From Corticicoccus populi (GTDB taxonomy: Bacteria > Bacillota > Bacilli > Staphylococcales > Salinicoccaceae): a DNA stretch of 64,000 nucleotides. The notes beneath the pieces were generated by a model that was not told where the DNA came from, did not search any database, and was given only the letters and a program-made list of their open reading frames with translations. The translations under genes and the position numbers were made by a program. This document shows positions 36,692 through 44,936 of the stretch, piece after piece (the first letter of the stretch is position 1; each line of letters starts with the position of its first letter). The stretch spans positions 372,001 through 436,000 of the forward strand of contig NZ_JBHUOQ010000004.1 in NCBI RefSeq assembly GCF_042686195.1. Reading direction: 5' to 3'.

Positions 36692-37624
36692 TTGAAACAC
36701 TTGGTATTACTTTCGACTTCAATCGGAGAAGACATTTCAGCAATACAGCAGTTAATTAATCAACTGAAAAACCCGGAATTATGGATAAATTTCGGTATGG
36801 ATATACTGCGGGTCATTGCATATATTATTTTAGGATTCATCGTGATTAAAATTGCGAACCGTGTGATTGAAAACTTTTTTAATTTCAAATCAAAATCGAA
36901 ACCTCATCTTAAAGGCGCAGCGAAGCGCAACCAGACATTAATCAGTGTGCTGCAGAATACGGTCAGCATATTTTTATGGTTTGTTGTGGTTGTCATGGTG
37001 CTTCAGACATTCAACGTACCCGTCGCGACACTCCTTGCCGGTGCCGGTGTGGTCGGTTTAGCTGTCGGTTTCGGTGCACAGAGTTTAGTAAAAGATATGA
37101 TTACAGGTTTCTTTATTATTTTGGAAAATCAGTTCGATAAAAGTGACTTCGTCAGAATTAATACATCCGGAACGACTGTTGCAGAAGGTGAAGTTCTGTT
37201 TATCGGTCTCCGTATTACTAAAATTCAAGGATATGAAGGTGAACTCTTCATCATTCCGAATGGTACAATTAATGAAGTTGTCAACTTCTCTAAATACAAC
37301 TCTATCGCATTTCTTGATATCAATGTTTCCATCGATGAAGATTTGAACCGTGTTGAGGATTTACTCAGTGCGTTCTGTGAAAATGCGATGAATATTGAAA
37401 GTACGCTGTCAGAGCCGCCGCAGGTACTCGGCCTGAACGATATTGCGAACGGTGAAGCGATAATGAGAGTCATGCTTGTTACTGAACCGATGGAACACTT
37501 CGGTGCAAAACGCCGTATGAGAAAAGCTGTAAAACTTTATCTGTCAGAATATGATATTAATATTTCTGTTCCGACAATGGATATTCAGGAGTTTGAAGAT
37601 CCTTCTAAAAAAGGTGAGGCTTAA
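36692..37624 (+). CDS. MscS-family small-conductance mechanosensitive channel
   Basis: Tension-gated membrane channel that relieves hypo-osmotic stress, probably a heptamer. The 310 aa start with TTG (GGAGG upstream). Three membrane helices are seen (about 35-60, 85-110, 112-135); the pore helix is the Gly/Ala-rich ATLLAGAGVVGLAVGFGAQSL. The cytosolic beta and alpha/beta domains follow (VRINTSGT...GTINEVVNFSK). It sits between parB and DUF951, a conserved staphylococcal order. Confidence 0.93.
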   Translation: MKHLVLLSTSIGEDISAIQQLINQLKNPELWINFGMDILRVIAYIILGFIVIKIANRVIENFFNFKSKSKPHLKGAAKRNQTLISVLQNTVSIFLWFVVVVMVLQTFNVPVATLLAGAGVVGLAVGFGAQSLVKDMITGFFIILENQFDKSDFVRINTSGTTVAEGEVLFIGLRITKIQGYEGELFIIPNGTINEVVNFSKYNSIAFLDINVSIDEDLNRVEDLLSAFCENAMNIESTLSEPPQVLGLNDIANGEAIMRVMLVTEPMEHFGAKRRMRKAVKLYLSEYDINISVPTMDIQEFEDPSKKGEA

Positions 37625-37812
37625 TGGATAAAACATATGACTTAAATGATATTGTTGAGATGAAAAAACAGCATCCGTGCGGAAATAAGAAATTTCAGAT
37701 TGTACGTATGGGTGCAGATATTAAAATCCAGTGTGTGGAATGTAAACGGACCATTATGATGCCGAGACGGGATTTTGAGAAACGCATGAAAAAAATAGTC
37801 AAAAATAATTAA
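37624..37812 (+). CDS. DUF951 family protein
   Basis: 62-aa basic protein; function unknown. It has a CPSG-like HPCGNKK segment and a C-V-E-C pair (about residues 18 and 36-39) that could bind zinc, then a lysine/arginine-rich tail. The ATG overlaps the mscS stop by one base. DUF951 genes almost always precede ychF, suggesting a translation-related or nucleic-acid role. Confidence 0.85.
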   Translation: MDKTYDLNDIVEMKKQHPCGNKKFQIVRMGADIKIQCVECKRTIMMPRRDFEKRMKKIVKNN

Positions 37813-37829
37813 AATACAGGTGATGAAAA

Positions 37830-38930
37830 ATGTCTTTAACAGCAGGAATTGTCGGATTGCCAAACGTCGGTAAATCTACATTATTTAATGCAATCACAAA
37901 AGCAGGCGCGCTTGCTGCAAACTATCCTTTCGCGACCATCGACCCGAACGTCGGGATTGTAGAAGTGCCGGATAATCGTTTAAATGTATTAACAGAGCTC
38001 GTAGAACCGAAAAAAACAATACCGACAGCGTTTGAGTTTACGGATATCGCAGGAATTGTAAAGGGTGCTTCAAAAGGTGAAGGACTCGGTAATAAATTCC
38101 TCGCACACATTCGTGAAGTTGATGCAGTGTGTCAGGTTGTCCGTGCGTTTGATGATGAAAATGTCACACATGTATCCGGGCAGGTTGATCCAATTGATGA
38201 TATTGAAGTCATCAATATGGAATTAATCCTCGCAGATTTAGAAAGTGTAGATAAGCGTCTGCCGCGTGTAGCGAAAATGGCTAAACAGAAGGATAAAGAT
38301 GCAGTGGCGGAAGAAGCGGTACTTTCTAAAATCAAGGAAGGACTTGAAGCCGGACAGCCGGTCCGTGCGCTTGAGTTTACGAAAGAAGAAATGAAAGCAG
38401 TCAGACACTTCCACCTTCTGACACAAAAGCCGATGCTTTATGTTGCGAATGTGTCTGAAGATGATTTAATGGACTTATCCGGTAACGAATACCTTAAAGC
38501 GATTGAAGAATATGCGTCTAAAGAAGGCTCCGAAGTGATTGTGATTTCTGCGAAAGTTGAAGAGGAAATTGCGGTGCTTGAAGATGATGAGAAAGATATG
38601 TTCCTGGAAGAACTCGGGCTCAGTGAATCCGGTCTTGATAAACTGATCCGCGCGTCATATGACCTGCTTGGTCTTGCGACGTACTTCACTGCAGGTGTTC
38701 AGGAAGTCCGTGCATGGACGTTCAAGAAAGGCATGACAGCACCTGAATGTGCAGGAATTATTCATACAGATTTCCAAAAAGGATTTATCCGTGCTGAAAC
38801 GGTTGCGTATGATGATCTTGTTGAAGCAGGAAGCGAGCAGAAAGCAAAAGAAGCGGGTAAAGTCCGCCTTGAGGGTAAAGAGTATATAATGAAAGACGGA
38901 GACGTTGTTCATTTCAGGTTTAATGTATAA
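37830..38930 (+). CDS. ychF: Redox-regulated/ribosome-binding ATPase YchF
   Basis: Obg-family P-loop NTPase that prefers ATP and binds ribosomes. The 366 aa have G1 GLPNVGKST (about 8-16), G3 DIAGIVKGASKGEGLGNKF, a helical insert, and a C-terminal TGS domain (FTAGVQEVRAWTF...GDVVHFRF). A strong terminator follows, ending the rpmH-to-ychF core block. Confidence 0.97.
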   Translation: MSLTAGIVGLPNVGKSTLFNAITKAGALAANYPFATIDPNVGIVEVPDNRLNVLTELVEPKKTIPTAFEFTDIAGIVKGASKGEGLGNKFLAHIREVDAVCQVVRAFDDENVTHVSGQVDPIDDIEVINMELILADLESVDKRLPRVAKMAKQKDKDAVAEEAVLSKIKEGLEAGQPVRALEFTKEEMKAVRHFHLLTQKPMLYVANVSEDDLMDLSGNEYLKAIEEYASKEGSEVIVISAKVEEEIAVLEDDEKDMFLEELGLSESGLDKLIRASYDLLGLATYFTAGVQEVRAWTFKKGMTAPECAGIIHTDFQKGFIRAETVAYDDLVEAGSEQKAKEAGKVRLEGKEYIMKDGDVVHFRFNV

Positions 38931-38946
38931 AAGAATAAGTGATGAG

Positions 38947-38973
38947 ACCGCAGCCGGTGTGCTGCGGTTTTTT
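38947..38973 (+). terminator. Terminator of ychF
   Basis: Perfect 8-bp stem ACCGCAGC / GCTGCGGT with a 6-nt loop and a T-run, 16 nt after the stop. Confidence 0.88.
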
Positions 38974-39071
38974 GATGTCTTTATTCGATTAAAAGGTCCA
39001 GGGGTTTTTTATTGTAAAAAATTGAATGGTCATTTAAAATATTAATTAATAGTTCAAAAGGAGCGGTGAGG

Positions 39072-39668
39072 ATGTCATTTATTCAAAAGCAGAGAAGAGA
39101 ACAGATGATTAAAGCAAGTATTGAGACGCTTGCAGTAATCGGATATCAAAAACTAACATTTAAAAATATCGCAGAGCGGATTAATGTGAATCCAAGTCTT
39201 GTATCATATCATTTTAAATCCAAGGAAGCTCTGCTTTATGAACTCCTGATATACATTTTGGAACATAAAACACATTACATAGAAGAAGGGATAAAAAATT
39301 ATCATACTGCACCTGAGAGGTTAAAGGCATTCATAGAAGTATCGCTTAACTATCATGAAACCCACCGCGATGAAAACACGGCGTTAATCGAAATTATTTT
39401 CAATATGAGAACAGATGATGGAAAAGCGTTATATATGCAGGTGGATGATGAGCCCGATGCGATTCATGACTTGTTTAAAGGCATTATTAAAGCAGGAATC
39501 CGTGAAGGTGTGTTCAATGAAAACATTGATGTTGAAGCATTAAATACAATTGTGAACGGGTCAATTGATGAGCGGATGCTTTTAAATACGGGTGATAAAG
39601 ATAATCAGGCATTTACAGAAGTACTGTTGCTTATGGTGAATCAATACATTGAACCAGGGAGAAGATAG
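39072..39668 (+). CDS. TetR/AcrR-family transcriptional regulator
   Basis: One-component repressor, about 198 aa. The N-terminal HTH reads TFKNIAERINVNPSLVSYHFKSKEALLYELL (split here only as family landmarks: FKNIAERINV, LVSYHFKSKE; about 31-55); the C-terminal ligand domain is unspecific. The frame opens at 39066, but GGAG eight bases before the ATG at 39072 decides the start. It ends one base before the YqeB gene and probably autoregulates this three-gene unit. Ligand unknown. Confidence 0.88.
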   Translation: MSFIQKQRREQMIKASIETLAVIGYQKLTFKNIAERINVNPSLVSYHFKSKEALLYELLIYILEHKTHYIEEGIKNYHTAPERLKAFIEVSLNYHETHRDENTALIEIIFNMRTDDGKALYMQVDDEPDAIHDLFKGIIKAGIREGVFNENIDVEALNTIVNGSIDERMLLNTGDKDNQAFTEVLLLMVNQYIEPGRR

Positions 39669-39669
39669 T

Positions 39670-40371
39670 ATGTATCAAAGTGAAAAACTGGGTGTAAAAC
39701 CTGCAGAAAAAGTTGTAATAGCAGTGATTCCATTGATTACAGCTGCAATAGGTTACTTCTTGAAGCCTCTGGTCAACCTGATAGAACATGTACCATTCAT
39801 ATCCAATTTTCAATTGGTTCGTTTGATCCATGAATTTAATGCACCGTGGCTGGTATGGGTGCTGACCGCAGTTGGACTGATTGCCGGTATATTTATTTCA
39901 ATGATTACGTATGATGAAATTTTAAAGCTGAATATTATGAAGGACAATATTGAAGTGAATATTAATGGGAAGACATTTACAATTGAACGGGACGAGTTTG
40001 GTGCTGCTTTTAAAGAAGGAAAAAATCTTTTTATTTTCAGTAAAACGGGCAGAGAATTTCTTCTTGAAAAAACAGACTACACGCCTCAAACATTAAAAGA
40101 GACCTTCGGGCGCTTTAATTATCAGTGGCTGTCACAAGATCCGTACAGTGGTGAATATTTTGAGTGGCTGACAGAAGATGAACGGTTGAACAGCCGTGCC
40201 AATGATGTGCTGTATAAAAGAAAAGAAGCGCTTAGAGAGGATAATAAGGAACGTGCCGCAGAGTTAAAAAATGACCTTGATGAAATGAATATTTACGTTA
40301 AAGATACTGGAGGAAAACAAATGGTGCGGCGCATTGAAAGGGAGGAAGAGATGTGGGAAATCAACCGTTAA
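39670..40371 (+). CDS. YqeB-like membrane protein
   Basis: 233-aa protein with two N-terminal hydrophobic helices (about 15-35 and 60-85) and a soluble C-terminal part rich in charged residues. It resembles B. subtilis YqeB; function unknown. The frame opens at 39649 inside the TetR gene, but AGGGAGAAG precedes the ATG at 39670. The end overlaps the DUF418 gene by 19 bp. Confidence 0.7.
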   Translation: MYQSEKLGVKPAEKVVIAVIPLITAAIGYFLKPLVNLIEHVPFISNFQLVRLIHEFNAPWLVWVLTAVGLIAGIFISMITYDEILKLNIMKDNIEVNINGKTFTIERDEFGAAFKEGKNLFIFSKTGREFLLEKTDYTPQTLKETFGRFNYQWLSQDPYSGEYFEWLTEDERLNSRANDVLYKRKEALREDNKERAAELKNDLDEMNIYVKDTGGKQMVRRIEREEEMWEINR

Positions 40372-41504
40372 AAAAACGGGCACTGTCTCTTGATCTTGCC
40401 CGGGGATCGATGCTGTTACTGATCATACTTGCCCATGTACCGCTGATGATGTATTTAAGCGAGCCGGGCGTAATTACGAAGCTTCATGCAGAAAATACTT
40501 TCGAAAAAATACTGAACGGTTTAATGGTTTTATTTGTTGATAACCGTGCACGGCCGCTGTTTGCCGCTTTGTTCGGATATGGTCTGATGATGATTTACAA
40601 AAAACAATCAGAACGTACGGGTGACATTGAAGCGAAACGCATTATTAAACGGAGATGCTGGTATTTAATATTATTCGGGGCTGTATTGATGGCTGTTTTC
40701 GGCGGTCAGGATATTTTGATGACTTACGGAATTGCGGGTCTCATTCTGATACCGTTAATCAATAGAAAAAATAAAACAATTATGATATGGATTTTAATTA
40801 CGGCAGTCATATACACAGGTATTGTATTTTTAGTGTGGGGTACGATTTTGTTTGGTATACAAAGTTATAGTATTCCGATTGAGCTCACCGGGAACGAAAC
40901 ATATTTGAATACTATTTTTGACCGCTTTATCGGCATTCCATTAACGCCTTTCATGACGCATTTGATGTTTCCTGTCATTCCATCTGTTATTATGGGATTT
41001 TGGCTCGGCAGACTTGATGTTTTAATTCAGCCGGAAAAAAACCGGGCATTGTTAAAAAGAATGTTTGCAGGGGCATCGGTGATTTCAATCACAGGTGCAG
41101 TTCCTATGCTTTTTATCAATGAAATATGGTTCCCGGAATATTTTACTGCCGGCCTTGTCTACGGTATTCATATGATATCAGGAATTTTTGCCGGTCCCGC
41201 ATATGTGGCTTTATTTGCTTTTATCGGCCATAAAATAAAACAGCCGGGAATTTTGATGCAGGCTATGGCTGCGATGGGAAAACGTTCGCTGACGTTCTTT
41301 TGTATCCATGAGATAATGATTGTAATCTGCTTATCTCCAATCGCTTTTAATCTCGGTGCACATATCACTATCACGACAGGTGTTTTATTCGGTATCATTT
41401 TGTGGTCGGTTAATCTCGCAGCTGCCTGGCAAATGGAAAAACACAGTAAATCAGGTCCGCTTGAGCATTTAATGCGCCGTTTAGTATATCGGACAGACGG
41501 ATAA
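40353..41504 (+). CDS. DUF418 family multi-pass membrane protein
   Basis: 383-aa integral membrane protein with about ten helices. It begins with the DLARGSMLLLIILAHVP motif typical of DUF418/acyltransferase-like (YeiB) proteins and contains RARPLFAALFGYGL. The C-terminal FCIHEIMIVI region belongs to the same family. The start is GTG at 40353 with GGGAGGAAGAG upstream, inside the previous gene. Function unknown; related proteins are thought to modify envelope components or transport metabolites. Confidence 0.82.
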   Translation: MGNQPLKKRALSLDLARGSMLLLIILAHVPLMMYLSEPGVITKLHAENTFEKILNGLMVLFVDNRARPLFAALFGYGLMMIYKKQSERTGDIEAKRIIKRRCWYLILFGAVLMAVFGGQDILMTYGIAGLILIPLINRKNKTIMIWILITAVIYTGIVFLVWGTILFGIQSYSIPIELTGNETYLNTIFDRFIGIPLTPFMTHLMFPVIPSVIMGFWLGRLDVLIQPEKNRALLKRMFAGASVISITGAVPMLFINEIWFPEYFTAGLVYGIHMISGIFAGPAYVALFAFIGHKIKQPGILMQAMAAMGKRSLTFFCIHEIMIVICLSPIAFNLGAHITITTGVLFGIILWSVNLAAAWQMEKHSKSGPLEHLMRRLVYRTDG

Positions 41505-41538
41505 AGAAATTTATTTGAAAATAAAACAGCAAAAAGAA

Positions 41539-41567
41539 TTGTAAAATGACCAATTTGCTGATATAAT
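41539..41567 (+). promoter_or_regulatory. Sigma-A promoter of rpsF-ssb
   Basis: TTGTAA, 17-bp spacer, TATAAT with an upstream TGA (extended -10). About 75 nt of leader precede rpsF. Confidence 0.8.
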
Positions 41568-41573
41568 TTCAGA

Positions 41574-41648
41574 TTGTGAGTAATGAAAATTATTCCTTGC
41601 CTGTGACTTAGATTACAGGCCGTTAAAGACCATAAGGAGGTGTAGAAG
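41574..41648 (+). promoter_or_regulatory. Structured rpsF leader, possible S6:S18-binding element
   Basis: The leader contains a 6-bp stem GCCTGT / ACAGGC (41600-41621) with a 10-nt loop, then CCG and an unpaired stretch. A possible outer helix, CCTT with AAGG, would enclose it and sequester the ribosome-binding site. Many rpsF operons carry an autoregulatory leader where the S6:S18 pair recognises a CCG-containing bulge. The resemblance here is partial. Confidence 0.4.
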
Positions 41649-41948
41649 ATGAGAGCATATGAAATTCTATATGTCATCCGTCCAAATATTGAAGATGAAG
41701 CGAAAGCTGCATTAGTAGAACGTTTCGACACTATTTTAACTTCAAACGGCGGAGAAATCATCGAGTCAAAAGAATGGGGTAAAAAACGTCTTGCATATGA
41801 AATCAACGATTTCAAAGATGGTATCTACCACATTATCAAAGTTAAAGACGATGGTACAGCAACTGCAGAATTCGATCGTCTGACTAAGATCAGCAATGAT
41901 ATCATTCGTCATATCATTGTTCGTGACGAACAAGAAGAAAATAAGTAA
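41649..41948 (+). CDS. rpsF: 30S ribosomal protein S6
   Basis: 99-aa protein of the small-subunit platform; binds S18. The N-terminus MRAYEILYVIRPN and the WGKKRLAYEINDFKDGIYHI block are diagnostic. The ATG at 41649 follows AAGGAGGTG. Normally first of rpsF-ssb-rpsR; here rpsR is missing. Confidence 0.97.
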   Translation: MRAYEILYVIRPNIEDEAKAALVERFDTILTSNGGEIIESKEWGKKRLAYEINDFKDGIYHIIKVKDDGTATAEFDRLTKISNDIIRHIIVRDEQEENK

Positions 41949-41973
41949 TGATAATTAAACAGGAGATGATTAC

Positions 41974-42498
41974 ATGCTGAACCGTGTAGTATTAGTCGGA
42001 CGTTTAACTCGTGATCCTGAACTAAGAGTCAGTCAGAATAATGTTTCTGTTACAACATTTAATCTAGCTGTGAATCGCCCGTTTACTGGCCAAAGTGGTG
42101 AGCGCGGCGCTGACTTTATCAACTGCGTGACTTTCCGCAAACAAGCGGAAAACGTGAGTCAATATGTTAAAAAAGGAAGTCTTGTCGGTGTGGATGGAAG
42201 AATCCAGACACGTAACTACGATAACAAAGACGGTCAAAGAGTGTATGTGACTGAAGTAGTGTGTGATAGTGTTCAGTTCCTAGAGCCACGAGGCCAGGGC
42301 GGTAATCAATCTCAAGGGCAAAATAACTATAACTCAGCAGATAGTTATGCGAATGCTTACGGCGGCGGTCAAGGCAACCAGTCTCAAGGTTCAAGACCGT
42401 CTCAAAATGAGCAGACGTCCAGAAATAATGTTGAAGAAAATCCATTTGCGAATGCGAATGGTCCGGTAGACATCAGTGATGATGATTTACCATTCTAA
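41974..42498 (+). CDS. ssb: Single-stranded DNA-binding protein
   Basis: Tetrameric replication SSB. The 174 aa comprise an OB-fold (1-108, MLNRVVLVGRLTRDPELR, NFCV-like FINCVTFRKQAENV), a Gly/Gln/Asn-rich flexible linker (110-155) and the acidic tip ISDDDLPF used to recruit partners. The ribosome-binding site is ACAGGAG. Followed by an unusual 115-bp gap and a terminator instead of rpsR. Confidence 0.97.
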   Translation: MLNRVVLVGRLTRDPELRVSQNNVSVTTFNLAVNRPFTGQSGERGADFINCVTFRKQAENVSQYVKKGSLVGVDGRIQTRNYDNKDGQRVYVTEVVCDSVQFLEPRGQGGNQSQGQNNYNSADSYANAYGGGQGNQSQGSRPSQNEQTSRNNVEENPFANANGPVDISDDDLPF

Positions 42499-42613
42499 GT
42501 TTTAAACTTAAAACGAACGAAAATAACAGAATTCAAATTTCGTTTGTTCGTGTGTAAACTGTGTGTGTAAATAAAAGATACTCATGTGTGAGAGTGTCTG
42601 AATATGTGTGTGA

Positions 42614-42642
42614 AACCGGGACATTGTGTCCCGGTTTTTTTT
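42614..42642 (+). terminator. Terminator of rpsF-ssb
   Basis: Perfect 10-bp stem AACCGGGACA / TGTCCCGGTT with a 3-nt loop and T6-8, 115 nt after ssb. The gap before it is GT-rich and shows no coding remnant. Confidence 0.92.
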
Positions 42643-42736
42643 AGTGTTTTTAAAAAAATTCAGATTTCCATTAGTCACATCTAGTCAGCTGTGTTTAAAT
42701 AGTAGTAAGAAAAAAATAAAAATTCAGGTGATTTAA

Positions 42737-43540
42737 ATGAAATATGTTACATATCTTAAGTATTTAGGTGTCGCTTCTGCAGTATTATATTTATCTGCGT
42801 GCGGCGGAAATGAAGAAGAGCAGACAGAAAGTGAAAATGATGTTCAGGAAGAATCTTCAGGTGAGGAAAATCAAAATTCAGGTGATGCCGAAAGTACAGA
42901 TGATGCTGAAGCATCAGAAGAAGCGCCGCTTGTGACGGAAGAAGATATTTATAATGAAGAAAGCATTCTTGCACTTGCCAACAAATCGAATTTTCTCGGA
43001 GAGGAATATGTGCCTGCTGATATGATTCCTGTTAATGTACCGGTGGTATTTGATAATCCGGAAACGAATCAGTTGAGAGAACCTGCTGCAAATGCACTGA
43101 TGGATTTATTTGCTGAAGCAGAGAGTGAAGGGTATACACTGTATGCGCGTTCAGGTTACCGTTCTTATAATACTCAAGTCGGCCTCTATAATAATTATGT
43201 TGCGAACCACGGACAGGAAGAAGCCGACAGATTCAGTGCACAGCCGGGATCAAGTGAACACCAGACGGGTCTCGCGATGGATGTGACCAGTGAAAGTGTG
43301 AATCTGGAATTATCAGAAGCATTTGGTGAAACAGATGAGGGCACATGGGTCAGGGAAAACGCACACCGCTTCGGATTTATCATCCGTTATCCTGACGGCT
43401 ATGAAGATATTACGGGTTATATGTATGAACCGTGGCATCTGCGTTACCTGGGTGAAGAAGTGGCATCTGATGTCTATGAAAGCGGCTTGACGTATGAAGA
43501 ATACATTAAAGAGAGTGGGATAGAGATTAATGAAGAATAA
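42737..43540 (+). CDS. D-alanyl-D-alanine carboxypeptidase, VanY/DdlX-type lipoprotein
   Basis: Secreted, lipid-anchored zinc peptidase that trims terminal D-Ala from peptidoglycan stems. The 267 aa start with a signal peptide and lipobox LSAC (C22), then a low-complexity E/S/D linker (about 25-65). The peptidase M15B domain carries ARSGYRSY, SEHQTGLAMDV (His and Asp zinc ligands, about 175-185) and EPWHLRYLG (catalytic Glu and third His). The ribosome-binding site is CAGGTGA. It overlaps the CapA gene by 11 bp; the two likely act together at the wall. Confidence 0.92.
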   Translation: MKYVTYLKYLGVASAVLYLSACGGNEEEQTESENDVQEESSGEENQNSGDAESTDDAEASEEAPLVTEEDIYNEESILALANKSNFLGEEYVPADMIPVNVPVVFDNPETNQLREPAANALMDLFAEAESEGYTLYARSGYRSYNTQVGLYNNYVANHGQEEADRFSAQPGSSEHQTGLAMDVTSESVNLELSEAFGETDEGTWVRENAHRFGFIIRYPDGYEDITGYMYEPWHLRYLGEEVASDVYESGLTYEEYIKESGIEINEE

Positions 43541-44765
43541 AAACACATTAATTTTTACAATTCTGATTCCGGTCCTTATCGTTGTTGTTGTTATTGTTGC
43601 AGCATATGAGTTAATGAATCTATCAAGTGACGGCAGTGAGGAAAGAGCAGGACAGAGCGAGACAAGCGGTCAGGATAATTCCGGAGAGGAAACGGCTGAG
43701 GAAGAGGCAGCACCTGAAAAGTCGAATATTACGATTTCGACGGTCGGTGATGTTATGGTACATGACGAACAGTACTGGGGGGCATACGTAGAGGATACGG
43801 ACAGTTATGATTTTAATCCGGTTTTTGAATATGTAAAACCTTACCTGGAAGAATCGGACTTAACGATTGCGAATTTTGAAACGACACTCGCGGGTGAAGA
43901 ACGCGGTTATATGGGATATCCTTTATTTAATTCTCCCGATGCGATTGCGGATGCATTGGAATATGCAGGGGTCGATTCTTTAGTGACCTCAAATAATCAC
44001 AGCCTTGACCTTGGCAGTGAAGGTGTCTACAGGACGGTTCAGGAGCTCGGTAACAGGGGATTTGATGTTGTCGGCTCATATGATAGTGCACCGGAGTCAC
44101 GACATGTGATTAAAGATGTAGACGGGGTTAAAGTCGCAATGCTCGCATTCACAGAGCACCTGAACGGTATGGAAGCCCCGTACAGCGAAGAAGAAGTACA
44201 TAATATGATTGATGTGATTTCAGAGGAGCATTTAACAGAATCCATCGAAGCCGCGAAAGCGGAGAATCCGGATCTTCTGCTTGTGTACATGCACTGGGGA
44301 CCTGAGTATGTAGAAGAACCGAGCGATGAGCAGAAGTATTATGCACAGTTTCTCACAGATCTTGGTGTTGATATCATTATCGGCTCCCATCCTCATGTGA
44401 TTCAAAGAACAGAATATCTTGAATCCGGGGACCATACCGCATTTGTTGCATATTCACTGGGGAATTTTGTGTCCAACCAGCGTGTGGAAACCATCAGCGA
44501 AGAGTTCGCACCGAATGAAGATGGTGTGATTATGAATTTCGATATTGAAAAAGACTTTGAGTCCGGTGAAACAAGTATTACAGACATTAACTATACACCG
44601 ACATGGGTATACAGATACAGTGAAACCGGTGAACGTCCGTTTAATTATGAAATACTGCCTGTCGAAGATTTTCTCAATGATGAAAATCTGCCGCAGAATA
44701 TTATTGAACGTCTGAACGGATCTTTGGAACGTACAAATTCAAGACTTCAGCTGGATGAATCATAA
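43530..44765 (+). CDS. CapA/PgsA-family metallophosphatase-like protein
   Basis: 411-aa membrane-anchored extracellular protein. One N-terminal helix (about 8-28) and an acidic Ser/Glu linker (30-65) precede the CapA domain: GDVMVHD (about 73), NFETTLAG, SNNHSLDLG, MHWGPEY, and IIGSHPHVIQ. This set of metal ligands is seen in calcineurin-like capsule/poly-gamma-glutamate proteins. No pgsBC or capBC genes are present, so it probably does not make polyglutamate by itself. Function not established. Confidence 0.85.
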   Translation: MKNKNTLIFTILIPVLIVVVVIVAAYELMNLSSDGSEERAGQSETSGQDNSGEETAEEEAAPEKSNITISTVGDVMVHDEQYWGAYVEDTDSYDFNPVFEYVKPYLEESDLTIANFETTLAGEERGYMGYPLFNSPDAIADALEYAGVDSLVTSNNHSLDLGSEGVYRTVQELGNRGFDVVGSYDSAPESRHVIKDVDGVKVAMLAFTEHLNGMEAPYSEEEVHNMIDVISEEHLTESIEAAKAENPDLLLVYMHWGPEYVEEPSDEQKYYAQFLTDLGVDIIIGSHPHVIQRTEYLESGDHTAFVAYSLGNFVSNQRVETISEEFAPNEDGVIMNFDIEKDFESGETSITDINYTPTWVYRYSETGERPFNYEILPVEDFLNDENLPQNIIERLNGSLERTNSRLQLDES

Positions 44766-44789
44766 TTAGTTTCAAAAGTGTAAAACAGG

Positions 44790-44818
44790 TGAATAAAGTA
44801 CCTGCGTACTGATATAAT
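44790..44818 (+). promoter_or_regulatory. Extended -10 promoter ahead of the serine hydrolase gene
   Basis: TGATATAAT (44810-44818) is a perfect extended -10; the -35 is poor. Between them lies the inverted repeat AGTAC-CTGC-GTACT (44797-44810), well placed for an operator. Confidence 0.55.
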
Positions 44819-44837
44819 GGTGAGTGTTAAAGTGTAT

Positions 44838-44880
44838 AAGGAAGTATATTAAAGTGAGGAATACTTTAATATACTTCCTT
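44838..44880 (+). promoter_or_regulatory. Long hairpin in the serine hydrolase leader / capA terminator
   Basis: A perfect 18-bp inverted repeat (44838-44855 and 44863-44880) with a 7-nt loop. Only TTATTTGTT follows, so as a terminator it is weak on the plus strand. It begins about 12 nt after the likely start of the transcript from the promoter at 44790. It may end capA transcription, stabilise or attenuate the serine hydrolase mRNA, or both. Confidence 0.6.
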
Positions 44881-44936
44881 ATTTGTTGATGAAAAGATAA
44901 AGAGTGAAGGTAAATAATCAGTATAGGGTGGAGATC

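Noticed and set aside
41168..41815. 215-codon minus-strand frame
   Set aside because: Runs antisense through DUF418, the rpsF promoter and rpsF; no family resemblance or ribosome-binding site.
42499..42613. GT-rich stretch after ssb considered as a decayed rpsR
   Set aside because: No S18 motif (e.g. RRVTGT-like) in any frame; too short and low in complexity.
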